A stretch of 64,000 nucleotides of DNA from Pseudobacteroides cellulosolvens ATCC 35603 = DSM 2933 (GCF_001262605.1 NZ_LGTC01000001.1:5714001-5778000), one strand, 5' to 3'; shown: positions 52,533 to 62,593, numbered from the stretch's first letter. Numbers and translations: made by a program. The notes: generated from the letters alone by a model not told the origin.

Positions 52533-54542
52533 ATGAATATATCCCTAAAGTTAAAGTCAAAACTGCTTATTAGCTTGATTCTATTAAGTATTTTTGTTTT
52601 TTCAACTGTAATATTGACTACATACTTTTTAGTTAAAGATAAGCTTTATACTAACATTGAAATCAGCTCCATAAAATCTGCCGAAAGCTATGCAAGACAG
52701 ATAAGCGACATGTTCGAAATAAGAAAGACTGAGCTTGCTGTCTATTCTACAATGCCTCTTATCCAAAGCCTGGACTGGGACAAGATTGAGCCTTTTCTGA
52801 AAAAGGAGTTTGAAAAGAAAAAAGATTTCTATGACATATTATTTGTAGCAGACAGCAAAGGCGATTACAATACAGTACTTAAAAGGAATGCCGGAAACCT
52901 GCAAGACAGAGCCTATTGGAAACCAGTCATGGAGGGTAATACCGTTATATCAGAGCCTGTAATATCAAAATCAACAGGTAACCTTGTGTCTGTTATTTCA
53001 GTTCCAATAAAGGATGATAATGGTAAAGTAATTGGTGTTATTGCCGGAAACTTAAAAATGAGCAATTTTTATGAAAAAATAAAAAACAACACAGTATCTC
53101 ATAAGGATTCATACTGCTATGTAATTAACAAAAGCGGCAAATTCCTTGCTTACTCCGACAAGGAATATATTTTAACTGAGAGTATTGCTGCCAAAAGTAA
53201 AAACATACCCGATACCTTTGTTGCCGCATCTAAAGACATTCTGTCCTTGGAAAAAGGCTCTGTACAGTTTGAGTATAAAAAATCTGATCAATATGTTTTT
53301 TTCTCAGCAATACCAAACCTAAATGGATGGAAATTCTGTTTAAGCGTACCTGTTAACTATATAAGCCAGCCTGTAAATGAAGTTTTGTTAATATTGCAGA
53401 TAATTTCAATTATTTTTATTGTTATAATATCAATCGCAGCAATAATTATTGGCAACATGATAGCACATCCAATTACAGCTGTAACTGATTTTATACATAA
53501 TATGGCATCAGGTAATTTTACAGGAAACATAAAGAAGTCCTATATGGAAAGAAAGGATGAAATCGGTATTCTATCCAGAGCAGCAATAAAGCTTAAAGAA
53601 AGCATGACCGAAATCATCAATAAAATAAGTGATAATGCAAAAAATCTTATTGAATCAAGCGATACCTTGTCTTATACAGCTGAAGAAATGTCCAGAGAAC
53701 TTGAATCAATAAACAAATCAGTAAATGAAATAAGCTTTGGTATAACAAATACAAGTGCTACAACACAAGAAGTATCAGCATCCACTCAGGAAGTAAATGA
53801 CAGTGTACAGTATATTTCACAAAGAGCACTTGAGAGCTGTAATAATGCCAATGTTATTAAAGAAAAGGCTTTTCTTGTCCAGAATGATGCAAATAACTCT
53901 TTTATAGAAGTTGACAAAACTTACAAAGAAAAAGCCGATAATATAATAAAGGCAATTGAGAAAGGCAAGGTTTTTGATGAAGTAAGAATTATGGTTGATA
54001 CTATTACCGGAATAGCCGAACAGACTAATCTTTTAGCCTTAAACGCAGCCATTGAAGCAGCCAGAGCAGGCGAGCAGGGAAAAGGTTTTGCAATAGTGTC
54101 GGACGAAATTCGGAAGCTGGCTACAGAATCCTCTATCGCAGCCTCTAACGTTAAGTCTACAATAAAAAGCGTACAGGAAGCTTATACGAGTTTATCACAA
54201 GAAAGCAATAACATACTGGAATTTATGCAAAATTCGATTAAAGATAAATTCATAAAGTTTAAAGACGCCGGTGAACAGTATTATGCTGACTCGGAACAAA
54301 TAACAATCTTTTCAAACGATCTTGCAACAATGACAAAAAATATAACCAATACATTAAAAATGGTTAATGAAGCTATTCAAAATGTTGCTGAAAACTCAAG
54401 CAAGGGAACAGAAGATGCTTCTTCCATTGTAGACTCTGTTTCTCAATCAGTTAATGATATGGAAAAAGTCTATACGGTCATTAAAAAACAGGTTGAGCTT
54501 TCAAATTCTCTAAACGAGCTTATTAAAAAGTTTATTATATAA
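52533..54542 (+). CDS. Methyl-accepting chemotaxis protein with dCache sensor
   Basis: 669 residues: TM1 (about 11-32), an extracellular double-Cache domain (about 35-275; DILFVADSKGDYN, AYWKPVMEGNTVISEP), TM2 (about 282-305), HAMP (ITAVTDFIHNMASGN) and a cytoplasmic signalling domain with the highly conserved hairpin tip GIAEQTNLLALNAAIEAARA and GKGFAIVSDEIRKLA. It would steer flagellar motility through CheA/CheW. The sensed ligand is unknown; dCache receptors often bind amino acids or small acids. Confidence 0.9.
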   Translation: MNISLKLKSKLLISLILLSIFVFSTVILTTYFLVKDKLYTNIEISSIKSAESYARQISDMFEIRKTELAVYSTMPLIQSLDWDKIEPFLKKEFEKKKDFYDILFVADSKGDYNTVLKRNAGNLQDRAYWKPVMEGNTVISEPVISKSTGNLVSVISVPIKDDNGKVIGVIAGNLKMSNFYEKIKNNTVSHKDSYCYVINKSGKFLAYSDKEYILTESIAAKSKNIPDTFVAASKDILSLEKGSVQFEYKKSDQYVFFSAIPNLNGWKFCLSVPVNYISQPVNEVLLILQIISIIFIVIISIAAIIIGNMIAHPITAVTDFIHNMASGNFTGNIKKSYMERKDEIGILSRAAIKLKESMTEIINKISDNAKNLIESSDTLSYTAEEMSRELESINKSVNEISFGITNTSATTQEVSASTQEVNDSVQYISQRALESCNNANVIKEKAFLVQNDANNSFIEVDKTYKEKADNIIKAIEKGKVFDEVRIMVDTITGIAEQTNLLALNAAIEAARAGEQGKGFAIVSDEIRKLATESSIAASNVKSTIKSVQEAYTSLSQESNNILEFMQNSIKDKFIKFKDAGEQYYADSEQITIFSNDLATMTKNITNTLKMVNEAIQNVAENSSKGTEDASSIVDSVSQSVNDMEKVYTVIKKQVELSNSLNELIKKFII

Positions 54543-54589
54543 TAAAAAATGCTTAATAAATAAAGTATTAGTAATATTTTAGTCATTCG

Positions 54590-54823
54590 TTAATTAATAA
54601 GATTATCCTTGTTCTTTTGCCTTAATTGTTTTCTGTTTCCATTCTTATCAACTACGGTAACTGAATCAAGGGTTTTCTTCATATTGTTTCTGAATGCATT
54701 TATATATTCTTTCCGAAGGCTTTGCTGTTCTATTTTCTCAGTGTCGGAAAGTCCAGAGGTTTTAGATTTTTTAGCAAGTTCATTAATCCTATTTATTAAA
54801 TTATCAAGTTTTTCTCTTTCCAT
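54590..54823 (-). CDS. DUF896 family protein
   Basis: 77 residues of the YnzC-like DUF896 family: LDNLINRINELAKKSKTSGL, TEKIEQQSLRKEYINAFR and the C-terminal LDSVTVVDKNGN all match. Small helical cytoplasmic protein of unknown function, linked to the SOS region in Bacillus. It is convergent with the chemoreceptor gene. Confidence 0.85.
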   Translation of the reverse strand: MEREKLDNLINRINELAKKSKTSGLSDTEKIEQQSLRKEYINAFRNNMKKTLDSVTVVDKNGNRKQLRQKNKDNLIN

Positions 54824-54975
54824 TGTGCCCTTACTACCTTTCTAATTATTGCTTTTTTATTTGAAGCAAATATTCTTTAATAGCTTTGTCAAAAGTATTA
54901 TTTTAAATTTTATAATAAAGCTAGCACTTTATCAAGTAAAAGGTAGTTCCAATATTTTCTATATAAAAGCCAATA

Positions 54976-55563
54976 TTAATCCTGCATTTTTATATATTCA
55001 TTATTTAGCTTCCACATGACATACTTTATTCCACTTGAGATGATATCTGCCATATCCATAACAATACATAGCCTTGTATTCTGCAAAACCAGAAAGTCCA
55101 TAAATCCTCCGTAATTTACTATGCCCGTAATAAACATATTCCCAACAGGCGGTAACTCCTTGTTTACACCAGCCCCAGGCTTAATCGAGCCCTCACCGAT
55201 AGATATATACCCCACATGATCGGTCTGGCCTAGACAGGCATCAATAGCAACAACATAAGGGTTTTCATATTTTGTTTCAATAAGCTTTATAGTATCCGTG
55301 AGATTCTTTGCATGTACAGGATTCTTAAGGGTTCCATGAAAATAAAAATTATTATAATTATTATTTTCCAGCTTATAGCCAACTAGAGGTCCAAGACTGT
55401 CGCCTGTTGAGCGATCAGTTCCTATACAAACAAACACTATTGACTTAAACCCTTCAGCAAGCCCTTTTTTTATATACGTTAAAAGTGTTTCGCTGAAAAA
55501 TTGAAGTGCCTTTTGACTTTTTATATCCACAAACTCCTGTTTTAACCCTGTTTCTACCGACAT
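54976..55563 (-). CDS. yyaC: Spore protease YyaC-like protein
   Basis: 195 residues related to YyaC (GPR-like spore protease fold). Key features are IVFVCIGTDRSTGDSLGPLVG, FYFHGTLKNPVHAKNL, VVAIDACLGQTDHVGYISIG and GNMFITGIVNYGGFMDF. Members are sporulation-specific. Start ATG 55561-55563 is behind GGAG; the frame extends upstream without a ribosome site. The 230-bp region upstream contains one copy of the recurrent 22-bp motif. Confidence 0.85.
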   Translation of the reverse strand: MSVETGLKQEFVDIKSQKALQFFSETLLTYIKKGLAEGFKSIVFVCIGTDRSTGDSLGPLVGYKLENNNYNNFYFHGTLKNPVHAKNLTDTIKLIETKYENPYVVAIDACLGQTDHVGYISIGEGSIKPGAGVNKELPPVGNMFITGIVNYGGFMDFLVLQNTRLCIVMDMADIISSGIKYVMWKLNNEYIKMQD

Positions 55564-55849
55564 TTTTTTACTCCATAAATTCATGTAATTTTTACTGAAT
55601 AATAGTATTATTACCATAATCTTATAAAGTATTACAGATAAATATAGATATGCATTAGGATAAAATTTATTATTAATTTTACATTTGGTGGACTTTGAAC
55701 AAATAATAATGTTTGCTAAGGATATAATGTTTTGTTATTATAATAATAATCATTGATGCAAATTATATTTTATTAATTATTATTAAATAATTAACTGGTC
55801 AATAGGTCCTTAATTACTTTAATATATTCTGGATGGGTATGAGGTTAAA

Positions 55850-56974
55850 ATGGATAAAAGTGAAGAAAAACGTGGAATAATGATTGAAGATATAATAAAC
55901 GGAATGCTGGATTGGGTGCGGGTTGTAGACAGGGAAAATAAAGTAATTTTTGTTAATAAGGCTATGGCACAGGGCATAAAGGATTGCAAGACCGACGAGC
56001 TCTGTTACAAGCTTTTAGGCCGTGAAGCTCCCTGTGAAAATTGTATTTCAAGGAATGCGATTTTCAATGGCACATCATATTGCAAGCAGGAGATAATAGA
56101 TGACCGCATATTTTCAGTTATGAGTTCACCTGTAAAAAATCAGAATGGTGAGATTGTTGCTGCTGTAGAAGTATTAAGAGATGTAACAGAGCTTCATATG
56201 CTGCAGGAAAAGGTCATGTTACAGAACAAGAAGCTAATGGATGATCTATCTTTAGCAAAAAAGCTTCAGTGTAATCTTTTACCAAAAGCTCTTCCCGATA
56301 ATAAGATTAAATTTTCATTTATATATCAACCCTGCGAGGAATTAGGCGGCGATTTCCTGGATATCTTTGAAGTGGATAATGATCATCTTGGTGTTTATAT
56401 CGCTGATGTATCAGGCCATGGATTACCCGCTTCAATGCTTACCGTGTTTCTGCGTTCTGCCATAGATAAGAAAACTTTATCTCCATCCCTTGCATTATCG
56501 AAGCTTTACACAGACTTTAGCAACAGTAATTTTGACCAGGATGCCTATATAACAGTTTTTTATGCAGTAATCAATTTGAAGGACCGCAGTATAAAATACT
56601 CAAATGCCGGTCATAACGTATCCCCAATCATTTTTAACCTGGAAGATCCGGATCGTTTTGAACTGTTGATGATTCCAGGTACCCCAATAAGTAACTGGTT
56701 TGAAAAGGCAGAGTACAATGAAAAAGAATTGTTACTTATGAAGAGTGACAGACTGTTTTTGTGCACTGATGGTGTAATAGAATTGAAAAATAAAAAAGGC
56801 TATCAGTTCGGGGAGGATAGAATTCGTAATGTACTATTTACCGACAAATCGGAGCCGAGTAGTACTTTAAGCAGGATTATTGAAGAGGCAATGGATTTTG
56901 CTCAAATTGACGATTTTTCTATGATAAAGGATGATATAACAATGGCTCTAATTGAGATTAATGAAGATAAATAA
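55850..56974 (+). CDS. PAS-SpoIIE (PP2C-type) phosphatase, RsbU-like
   Basis: 374 residues: an N-terminal PAS domain (about 8-115) with the Cys-bearing REAPCENCISRN, a short coiled linker (LQEKVMLQNKKLMDDLSLAK) and a SpoIIE/PP2C domain (about 160-374) with metal-binding GGDFLDIFE, IADVSGHGLPASM, YSNAGHN and LFLCTDGVIE. It should dephosphorylate an anti-sigma antagonist in a partner-switching pathway, gated by the PAS domain. The paired Cys could sense redox or bind a metal (inference). Start ATG 55850 follows GAGG. Confidence 0.85.
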   Translation: MDKSEEKRGIMIEDIINGMLDWVRVVDRENKVIFVNKAMAQGIKDCKTDELCYKLLGREAPCENCISRNAIFNGTSYCKQEIIDDRIFSVMSSPVKNQNGEIVAAVEVLRDVTELHMLQEKVMLQNKKLMDDLSLAKKLQCNLLPKALPDNKIKFSFIYQPCEELGGDFLDIFEVDNDHLGVYIADVSGHGLPASMLTVFLRSAIDKKTLSPSLALSKLYTDFSNSNFDQDAYITVFYAVINLKDRSIKYSNAGHNVSPIIFNLEDPDRFELLMIPGTPISNWFEKAEYNEKELLLMKSDRLFLCTDGVIELKNKKGYQFGEDRIRNVLFTDKSEPSSTLSRIIEEAMDFAQIDDFSMIKDDITMALIEINEDK

Positions 56975-57012
56975 AATTTACGTGACTCTTAAATAAAAAG
57001 CCACGTAAATTT
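56974..57012. terminator. Bidirectional terminator between the phosphatase and ech operon
   Basis: Perfect 11-bp inverted repeat AAATTTACGTG/CACGTAAATTT with T-rich flanks in both directions. It serves the convergent SpoIIE-like and hypA genes. Confidence 0.75.
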
Positions 57013-57033
57013 TTATAGTCTATTAAAACCACT

Positions 57034-57375
57034 TTATTCTATTTCCATACTCTCAATGTAAAACTCCTTGCCTGAGTCAGTCAGCATACCCATTTTACCG
57101 CATTTAGGACAATCGAACCCAATCTTGGGTTTTTCAAACTCAATTCCGCAGTCCTTGCAGTGAAACCTGGCAGATACCCTTCTAAACTCAAGCTTGGAAC
57201 CATGAGCAACTGTTCCCTCGCTCAACATATCAAAATACATCTGAACTGATTCATCAATAACTGTGGACAAATCCCCAATTACAAGTCTAATGAGCGTAAT
57301 TTTTGAGGCTCCGGCTTTTCGTGCCTCTTCCACAGCTATAGCTATCAGTCCTTTGGTTACGGCATACTCATGCAT
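57034..57375 (-). CDS. hypA: Hydrogenase nickel-insertion chaperone HypA
   Basis: 113 residues. MHEYAVTKG supplies the N-terminal Met-His nickel ligand. The zinc site is Cys73/Cys76 and Cys89/Cys92 (CKDCG, CPKCG). Delivers Ni to the large subunit of [NiFe] hydrogenases. It is the last gene of the ech operon, which supports Ech as the client. Other hyp genes are not in the window. GAGAGG precedes the start. Confidence 0.93.
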   Translation of the reverse strand: MHEYAVTKGLIAIAVEEARKAGASKITLIRLVIGDLSTVIDESVQMYFDMLSEGTVAHGSKLEFRRVSARFHCKDCGIEFEKPKIGFDCPKCGKMGMLTDSGKEFYIESMEIE

Positions 57376-57389
57376 TAATTAATACCTCT

Positions 57390-57773
57390 CTATTGACCCT
57401 CTTTTGGTGCCGGAGGCTGTGGAGCTGCCTGTGGGGCTGCCTTTTGAACCGCTTTATATTTCTCCTTGTTATAAGCAGAGGTTTTATGCTCATCTTCCAT
57501 TATTATACACTTCTTGGGACATAACTCAACACACGCACCGCATATTATGCATCTGAACTGATCTATTTCCCATGACTTTTCCGCCTTGCTCACAGCCAGT
57601 GCATCTGCCGGGCACTTCCTTTGGCATATTCCGCAGAAAATACATTGATCTATGTCAATCCCGCTGATTTGTCCCCTTGAGTTCTTAAATGCCGGTCTCT
57701 TCTCAAGAGGATATTTTCTTGTAGCAGGTTTTGAACTTAGATTCTTAAATATACTGCCAATCATATCGAACAT
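57390..57773 (-). CDS. echF: Ech hydrogenase subunit EchF, two-[4Fe-4S] polyferredoxin
   Basis: 127 residues with two cluster motifs, CIFCGICQRKCP (Cys44/47/50/54) and CIICGACVELCP (Cys75/78/81/85). NuoI-like subunit passing electrons from ferredoxin to the NuoB-like EchC. The C-terminus is Ala/Pro/Gln-rich. It lies 11 bp after echE. Confidence 0.9.
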   Translation of the reverse strand: MFDMIGSIFKNLSSKPATRKYPLEKRPAFKNSRGQISGIDIDQCIFCGICQRKCPADALAVSKAEKSWEIDQFRCIICGACVELCPKKCIIMEDEHKTSAYNKEKYKAVQKAAPQAAPQPPAPKEGQ

Positions 57774-57783
57774 GTTTTACACC

Positions 57784-58860
57784 TTACCTTTCCGTACAGC
57801 TAATGCAAGGATCTATTGTTAAAATCAATATAGGAACATCTGCAAGTTGGCTTCCCGGAAGCATTTTAAGCAGTGTTGGAATGTTTGCAAAGGTTGGAGT
57901 CCTAATCCTGAGCCTGTCGAGATTTTTTGTACCGTTTGCCTTGAGGTAATACAAAACTTCTCCTCTTGGCTGCTCAACCCTTGAAATTACCTCACCATTA
58001 GGCATACCTTTTACAGGAACACTTATTTCACCATCAGGTATTTTTCCAATTGCCTGCTTGATAAGGTCAACTGACTGGTAAACCTCTCTAAGCCTTACCA
58101 TTGTTCTTGCATAGCTGTCACCATCGGTTTCAACAACAGGCTCAAAATCCAATTCTCCATAAGCAGAATAACCTGTAGTTCTGAAGTCCTGCTTGATTCC
58201 GCTGGCTCTTGCCATAGGTCCTACCGCACCAAGTTCATAGGCAATAGCAGGGTCCAAGACACCGACGCCAACAAGTCTGTGCTTTACAGTGTAATCAGCC
58301 ATAAACACTTTTTCAAGCTGTATCATGTCTTCCTTAATTTCATCTACAATAACCGCTACCTTTCTCAGTGCCTCAGGAGACATGTCCCTCCTGGTACCCC
58401 CGATAGCATTAACGGATATTATAACTCTGCCTCCAGCAGTCTCTTCCATAATATCCATTACCTTTTCCCTGTTTCTCCATACCTGCATGAAAAGGCTTTC
58501 GAAGCCGAACGCATCAGCTAAAAGTCCCAACCACAGCAAATGGCTGTGTAACCTATGAAGCTCTGCCCATATAACACGCAAATACTTAGCTCTATCAGGA
58601 ACCTGAAGATTCATCAGAGTTTCTACCCCCTGACAGTAAGCCATGGCATGCATCATGCTGCAGATACCGCATATTCTTTCCACAATAAAAACATTCTGGG
58701 TAAATTCTTTTACCTCAGTGAGCTTTTCAAGCCCTCTATGAACATATCCAATAGCTGGAATGGCTTCTACTATTACTTCATCCTCCATGACCAGCTTTAA
58801 ATGAAGCGGTTCCGGGAGAACAGGATGCTGAGGCCCAAAAGGTATTACTGTTTTGCTCAT
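57784..58860 (-). CDS. echE: Ech hydrogenase large subunit EchE
   Basis: 358 residues, the [NiFe]-binding subunit (NuoD-like). Active-site cysteines are ERICGICSMMHAM (Cys64, Cys67) and C-terminal DPCISCTER (Cys352, Cys355). The protein ends three residues after the last ligand, so no cleavable C-terminal extension is visible. PFGPQHPVLPEPLHL at the start matches the complex I 49-kDa family. The complex reduces protons with ferredoxin electrons and pumps ions, or runs in reverse. Confidence 0.93.
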   Translation of the reverse strand: MSKTVIPFGPQHPVLPEPLHLKLVMEDEVIVEAIPAIGYVHRGLEKLTEVKEFTQNVFIVERICGICSMMHAMAYCQGVETLMNLQVPDRAKYLRVIWAELHRLHSHLLWLGLLADAFGFESLFMQVWRNREKVMDIMEETAGGRVIISVNAIGGTRRDMSPEALRKVAVIVDEIKEDMIQLEKVFMADYTVKHRLVGVGVLDPAIAYELGAVGPMARASGIKQDFRTTGYSAYGELDFEPVVETDGDSYARTMVRLREVYQSVDLIKQAIGKIPDGEISVPVKGMPNGEVISRVEQPRGEVLYYLKANGTKNLDRLRIRTPTFANIPTLLKMLPGSQLADVPILILTIDPCISCTER

Positions 58861-58861
58861 T

Positions 58862-59254
58862 TTATTTATCCCCCTTCCGCTGCTCTATTACTATTTGCTG
58901 TTTAGCCATTGGGGAATTAAGCTCTTCGTCTGAAAGGAGCATATGTCCGCCGTAGTCTATAGCAATATTTTTAATGTTTATTCCAAACAATTCTTTCATT
59001 TCATTTTCTACCAGTATTGCAGAAAAATAAATGTTTGATATGCTGGGAATTTCATCTTCTTTTTTTACATTTACCCTGTAATTTTTTAATTCAAGGTCCT
59101 TGTCAAAATGGTAAATAATATCAAATGTACCATTACCCAAATCGACGCAGGTCGCGGTTACAAATCTGTATCCGTTAATTTTAGAGTCCTGTACTTCAAT
59201 TTGAAGCAACTCTTTTGATATATCAAAAGCATTCTCTATCATAAAATCCTCCAA
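58862..59254 (-). CDS. echD: Ech hydrogenase subunit EchD (NuoC-like)
   Basis: 130 residues, NuoC-like connector subunit. YRFVTATCVDLGNGTFDIIYHF and VENEMKELFGINIKNIAIDY resemble the 30-kDa complex I domain. It stops 1 bp before echE, so translation is coupled. Confidence 0.87.
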   Translation of the reverse strand: MEDFMIENAFDISKELLQIEVQDSKINGYRFVTATCVDLGNGTFDIIYHFDKDLELKNYRVNVKKEDEIPSISNIYFSAILVENEMKELFGINIKNIAIDYGGHMLLSDEELNSPMAKQQIVIEQRKGDK

Positions 59255-59289
59255 AGGCCGAATCTAGTTTAAATCTTATAAACTATATA

Positions 59290-59724
59290 TTATTTCTTCT
59301 TCGCTTTATCATTTATTTTTTCCAATGCCATAACAATCCCATCCATTATTGCTTCTGGTCTTGGACAGCATCCTGGCACAAAAACGTCGACGGGCAAAAC
59401 ATTTTCTACACCGCCTAAAACGTTATAACATTCCTTGAATACTCCACCTGTACATGCACATGCACCTACAGCTACGACAGCCTTGGGATCAGGCATCTGC
59501 TCGTATATGTTTCTTAGTACACGAACATTTCTTTTATTGACGGAACCCGTAACAACAAGAACATCCGCATGCTTTGGGTTACCTACGTTGACTATCCCAA
59601 AACGCTCAACATCATACAGTGGTGTAAGGCACGCAAGCGTTTCTATATCGCATCCGTTGCAGCTTGTGCAATCGTAATGAATAATCCAAGGTGATTTTTT
59701 ACGTGATTTTTCTATTATTCCCAT
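59290..59724 (-). CDS. echC: Ech hydrogenase small subunit EchC (NuoB-like)
   Basis: 144 residues with one [4Fe-4S] cluster: DCTSCNGCDIE (Cys22, Cys25), VAVGACACTGG and VPGCCPRPEA give the ligand set of NuoB-like hydrogenase small subunits. It links EchF to EchE. Confidence 0.92.
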   Translation of the reverse strand: MGIIEKSRKKSPWIIHYDCTSCNGCDIETLACLTPLYDVERFGIVNVGNPKHADVLVVTGSVNKRNVRVLRNIYEQMPDPKAVVAVGACACTGGVFKECYNVLGGVENVLPVDVFVPGCCPRPEAIMDGIVMALEKINDKAKKK

Positions 59725-59753
59725 TGTTCCACTCCTCTAATGGATACTCTTCC

Positions 59754-60620
59754 TTATTTTAAGTAAAGCCATATAATATTGGTCATTGCCGCACCGACTC
59801 CTACGATTCCTGTAAGCTTGAGCATAAATCTCCAGGTAACCCTGGCACTGATGTTATCGATAAGCATTTCAAGGAAATAGCAAACAAGTGCTATAATTAT
59901 ACCTACCCATAAAGGATTCGCAAAAAACAGGCTAATTAATGCAAGTAACAATACTAAATCATACCAGTGTGCTAATTCTATTATTGCCAATTGAGGTCCT
60001 GAAAATTCTGTTGTAAGACCCTTAATAAGTTCCTGATGCCCATGATGTGAAGTTGAAAAGTCGAATGGTGATTTCCTCAGCTTTATTGTCAGCACGTATA
60101 AGAATGCTGCAAAAACAAGAGGCAAGTTAAACAGCAAAGGCTTTTCATTCTCCAGTATACTGGATATCATAAAGCTTTTATTTGTGAGATATATACCAAC
60201 AACCATAAGGAGCAATACAGGCTCATAAGCCATCATTTGCATAAGCTCTCTCTGGGCTCCGATTTTACTGTATGGAGAACGAACGCTCATAGCTCCCATA
60301 ATAAGGGATACACTTGAAAATGCAAGTACAAATATGATCATCAAAAGGTCCTGCTTTAATACCAGCATAACTATGCATACTATCGAAAAGAACAGGTGCC
60401 CGAGGACATAAACCATTTGAGTCTGGTTAACGGTTATCCTCTCTTTACCCATGAGCTTGAAGAAGTCATAAAAGGGCTGCAGTAACGGCGGACCGTATCT
60501 GTTCTGCATCCTGGCACTTATTATCCTGTCTACACCGGATAGTATACCTCCGATTATTGGTGCCCCGATTAAGGCAACGATAATCGCTATAATATTTTGT
60601 AAAGTAAATATATCACTCAT
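59754..60620 (-). CDS. echB: Ech hydrogenase membrane subunit EchB (NuoH-like)
   Basis: 288 residues, about eight TM segments, NuoH-like: GGILSGVDRIISARMQNRYG, QPFYDFFKLMGKE and TEFSGPQLAIIELAHWYD. Start ATG 60618-60620 overlaps the echA stop by one base. It connects the hydrophilic arm to the ion pump. Confidence 0.92.
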   Translation of the reverse strand: MSDIFTLQNIIAIIVALIGAPIIGGILSGVDRIISARMQNRYGPPLLQPFYDFFKLMGKERITVNQTQMVYVLGHLFFSIVCIVMLVLKQDLLMIIFVLAFSSVSLIMGAMSVRSPYSKIGAQRELMQMMAYEPVLLLMVVGIYLTNKSFMISSILENEKPLLFNLPLVFAAFLYVLTIKLRKSPFDFSTSHHGHQELIKGLTTEFSGPQLAIIELAHWYDLVLLLALISLFFANPLWVGIIIALVCYFLEMLIDNISARVTWRFMLKLTGIVGVGAAMTNIIWLYLK

Positions 60621-62593
60621 TAGATTACCACCCCGAACATAATCAGAATAATAGCTCCTGCAATAAGATTGACCCATAATGTAAGATTCTTTTCACCAAA
60701 GAAACCTTCTAAATAATAGTTATGAACTATAACTTGATCAATTTTATCTCCAGGGCTCATAAAATCGATACCCCTAGTATCGGTTGTGTTCTCACCGCAA
60801 AGGTAAGGTGTCTTCATGGTTTCAGGCTTTGCTCTACGCATAAATACCGGCACAAGGAACATAACCAGTAAAACCACTATAAAGAAATATACTATGCCGA
60901 AACCACCCATGGTTCCGCCATTTAACCATGCACTTTTTATATCTAAACCGCCATTTATACCCAATATAACACTATTTCCGCCTATTTGGAACATTTGTAA
61001 TTGCGGCAGTATCAAATTGTTGTATAACGGTGCAATGCCTATGCTACATGCCAGTACTCCAACAAAAAGTATTGACAATGCACTTCTTATAGAAATCGAC
61101 AACTTTTCGCCAACCATCTTCGCCTTATATGACATTGTAAGAACAATTCCTATCCATTTTGCCCAGAATACTACTGTAAATGCACTGCCAAGAACAACCA
61201 GTATCAGAACAATCGGTGATTTATCTACTGCTGCTTCTATTGTAAGCCACTTTGATATAAGCACACCGAAAGGCGGCAGCAGCATTGATATCATACCAAT
61301 AACAGTTATAACCGCTGTGAAAGGCATTCTCTTCATAAGTCCCTGCATGTCCTCTATATCCCTGCTTCCTATACCCTGCTCTATTGTACCTACGCAGAGG
61401 AACAACAAACCTTTAGATACGGCATGGAATATTATAAGGAGTATCGCAGCACCTAATGCTACCGGATTACCAAGCCCTGCACAGCAAACTATAAGACCCA
61501 GGTTGGCAATTGTCGAATACGCAAGAACTCTTTTTCCATTGCTCTGGCTTATGGCAATTGCAGAACCGGCAACAAAAGTAAAGCCACCAACTACAGCTAT
61601 TAACTTCGCAAGGTTTGTCCCGTAATAAGCAGGTGCAAGCCTTACTATCAAATATACACCGGCTTTAACCATAGTACTTGAGTGCAGCATTGCCGATACA
61701 GGTGTAGGTGCAACCATGGCCCCCAATAACCAGCTTTGGAATGGGAACTGTGCTGACTTTGTAAAACCTGCAAAGCACAGAAGTCCAAGGCCTAAAGGTA
61801 GTATAGTTCCAACATCTGCCAATGACTCAACACTTGCGATTTTATCGATGGCAAGGGTATTTTTCACTTGATATATTGCAATTATTCCCAAAATAAATGC
61901 AACACCGCCAACCATATTTATAATAAGGGCTCTTGTTGCATTCTTGATTGATTGCTCGTTACCGTCATGTGATATGAGCAGGAATGAGCAAAGAGTCGTA
62001 ACTTCCCAGAAGAAGTATAACCACATGATATTGTTTGTCATTACAAGACCGTTCATTGCTCCTAGGAAAACAAAAAGTATTAAAAAGAATCTATGTTGTC
62101 TTGATTTCTTAAGATGTAAATGATGTTCATGTTCCTTCATATATCCTATTGCAAATATTGTTATAATAGGTCCTATTATTGATACAAGTAAAATCAATAT
62201 TAATGAAAGATAGTCAATTACAAATGCCTGTTCAAGTTCGTGGGGACGAACTATAAACTCAAAAATAAGAACAGGTATAAGCTGTAGGAATGTTAGCCCT
62301 ACAATCAAAGGCTTTTTGAGCTTAACCCCAATATACATAATATAAATGAAAAGTAATAAATCAAGTATTTTTATAGCCAACTCGGTAGCCATTGCTGCAA
62401 AATCATGCAGTTCAATTGTTATTTTGCCACCATTATCAAACAATAATTTGAAAAATCCTCCTGCAACAGCAAACATGATAAGTGCCGTAACAACTACTAT
62501 AACATTCCTTATAGGAGCTTTACGAAAAAGATAACATAGCACGGCACTGACTGCAGGTAATAAAATCGCTACAGCAAGCAGTTTTGGTTCCAC
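60620..62593 (-). CDS. echA: Ech hydrogenase ion-pumping subunit EchA (NuoL-like)
   Basis: 657 residues with about 16 TM segments, antiporter-like (NuoL/MrpA). NNIMWLYFFWEVTTLCSFLL, ATPVSAMLHSSTMVKAGVYL-type core (here GAMVAPTPVSAMLHSSTMVK) and FHAVSKGLLFLCVGTIEQ are signature helices with the conserved Lys/His. Start GTG 62591-62593 is 8 bp behind AGGAG; the TTG six codons upstream overlaps that site. First gene of the echABCDEF-hypA operon, the standard order. Confidence 0.93.
   Translation of the reverse strand: MEPKLLAVAILLPAVSAVLCYLFRKAPIRNVIVVVTALIMFAVAGGFFKLLFDNGGKITIELHDFAAMATELAIKILDLLLFIYIMYIGVKLKKPLIVGLTFLQLIPVLIFEFIVRPHELEQAFVIDYLSLILILLVSIIGPIITIFAIGYMKEHEHHLHLKKSRQHRFFLILFVFLGAMNGLVMTNNIMWLYFFWEVTTLCSFLLISHDGNEQSIKNATRALIINMVGGVAFILGIIAIYQVKNTLAIDKIASVESLADVGTILPLGLGLLCFAGFTKSAQFPFQSWLLGAMVAPTPVSAMLHSSTMVKAGVYLIVRLAPAYYGTNLAKLIAVVGGFTFVAGSAIAISQSNGKRVLAYSTIANLGLIVCCAGLGNPVALGAAILLIIFHAVSKGLLFLCVGTIEQGIGSRDIEDMQGLMKRMPFTAVITVIGMISMLLPPFGVLISKWLTIEAAVDKSPIVLILVVLGSAFTVVFWAKWIGIVLTMSYKAKMVGEKLSISIRSALSILFVGVLACSIGIAPLYNNLILPQLQMFQIGGNSVILGINGGLDIKSAWLNGGTMGGFGIVYFFIVVLLVMFLVPVFMRRAKPETMKTPYLCGENTTDTRGIDFMSPGDKIDQVIVHNYYLEGFFGEKNLTLWVNLIAGAIILIMFGVVI

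Noticed and set aside
60816..61625. 269-codon open frame on the plus strand
   Set aside because: Antisense to the well-supported echA gene. The protein has no coherent domain and its codons mirror the membrane helices of EchA.
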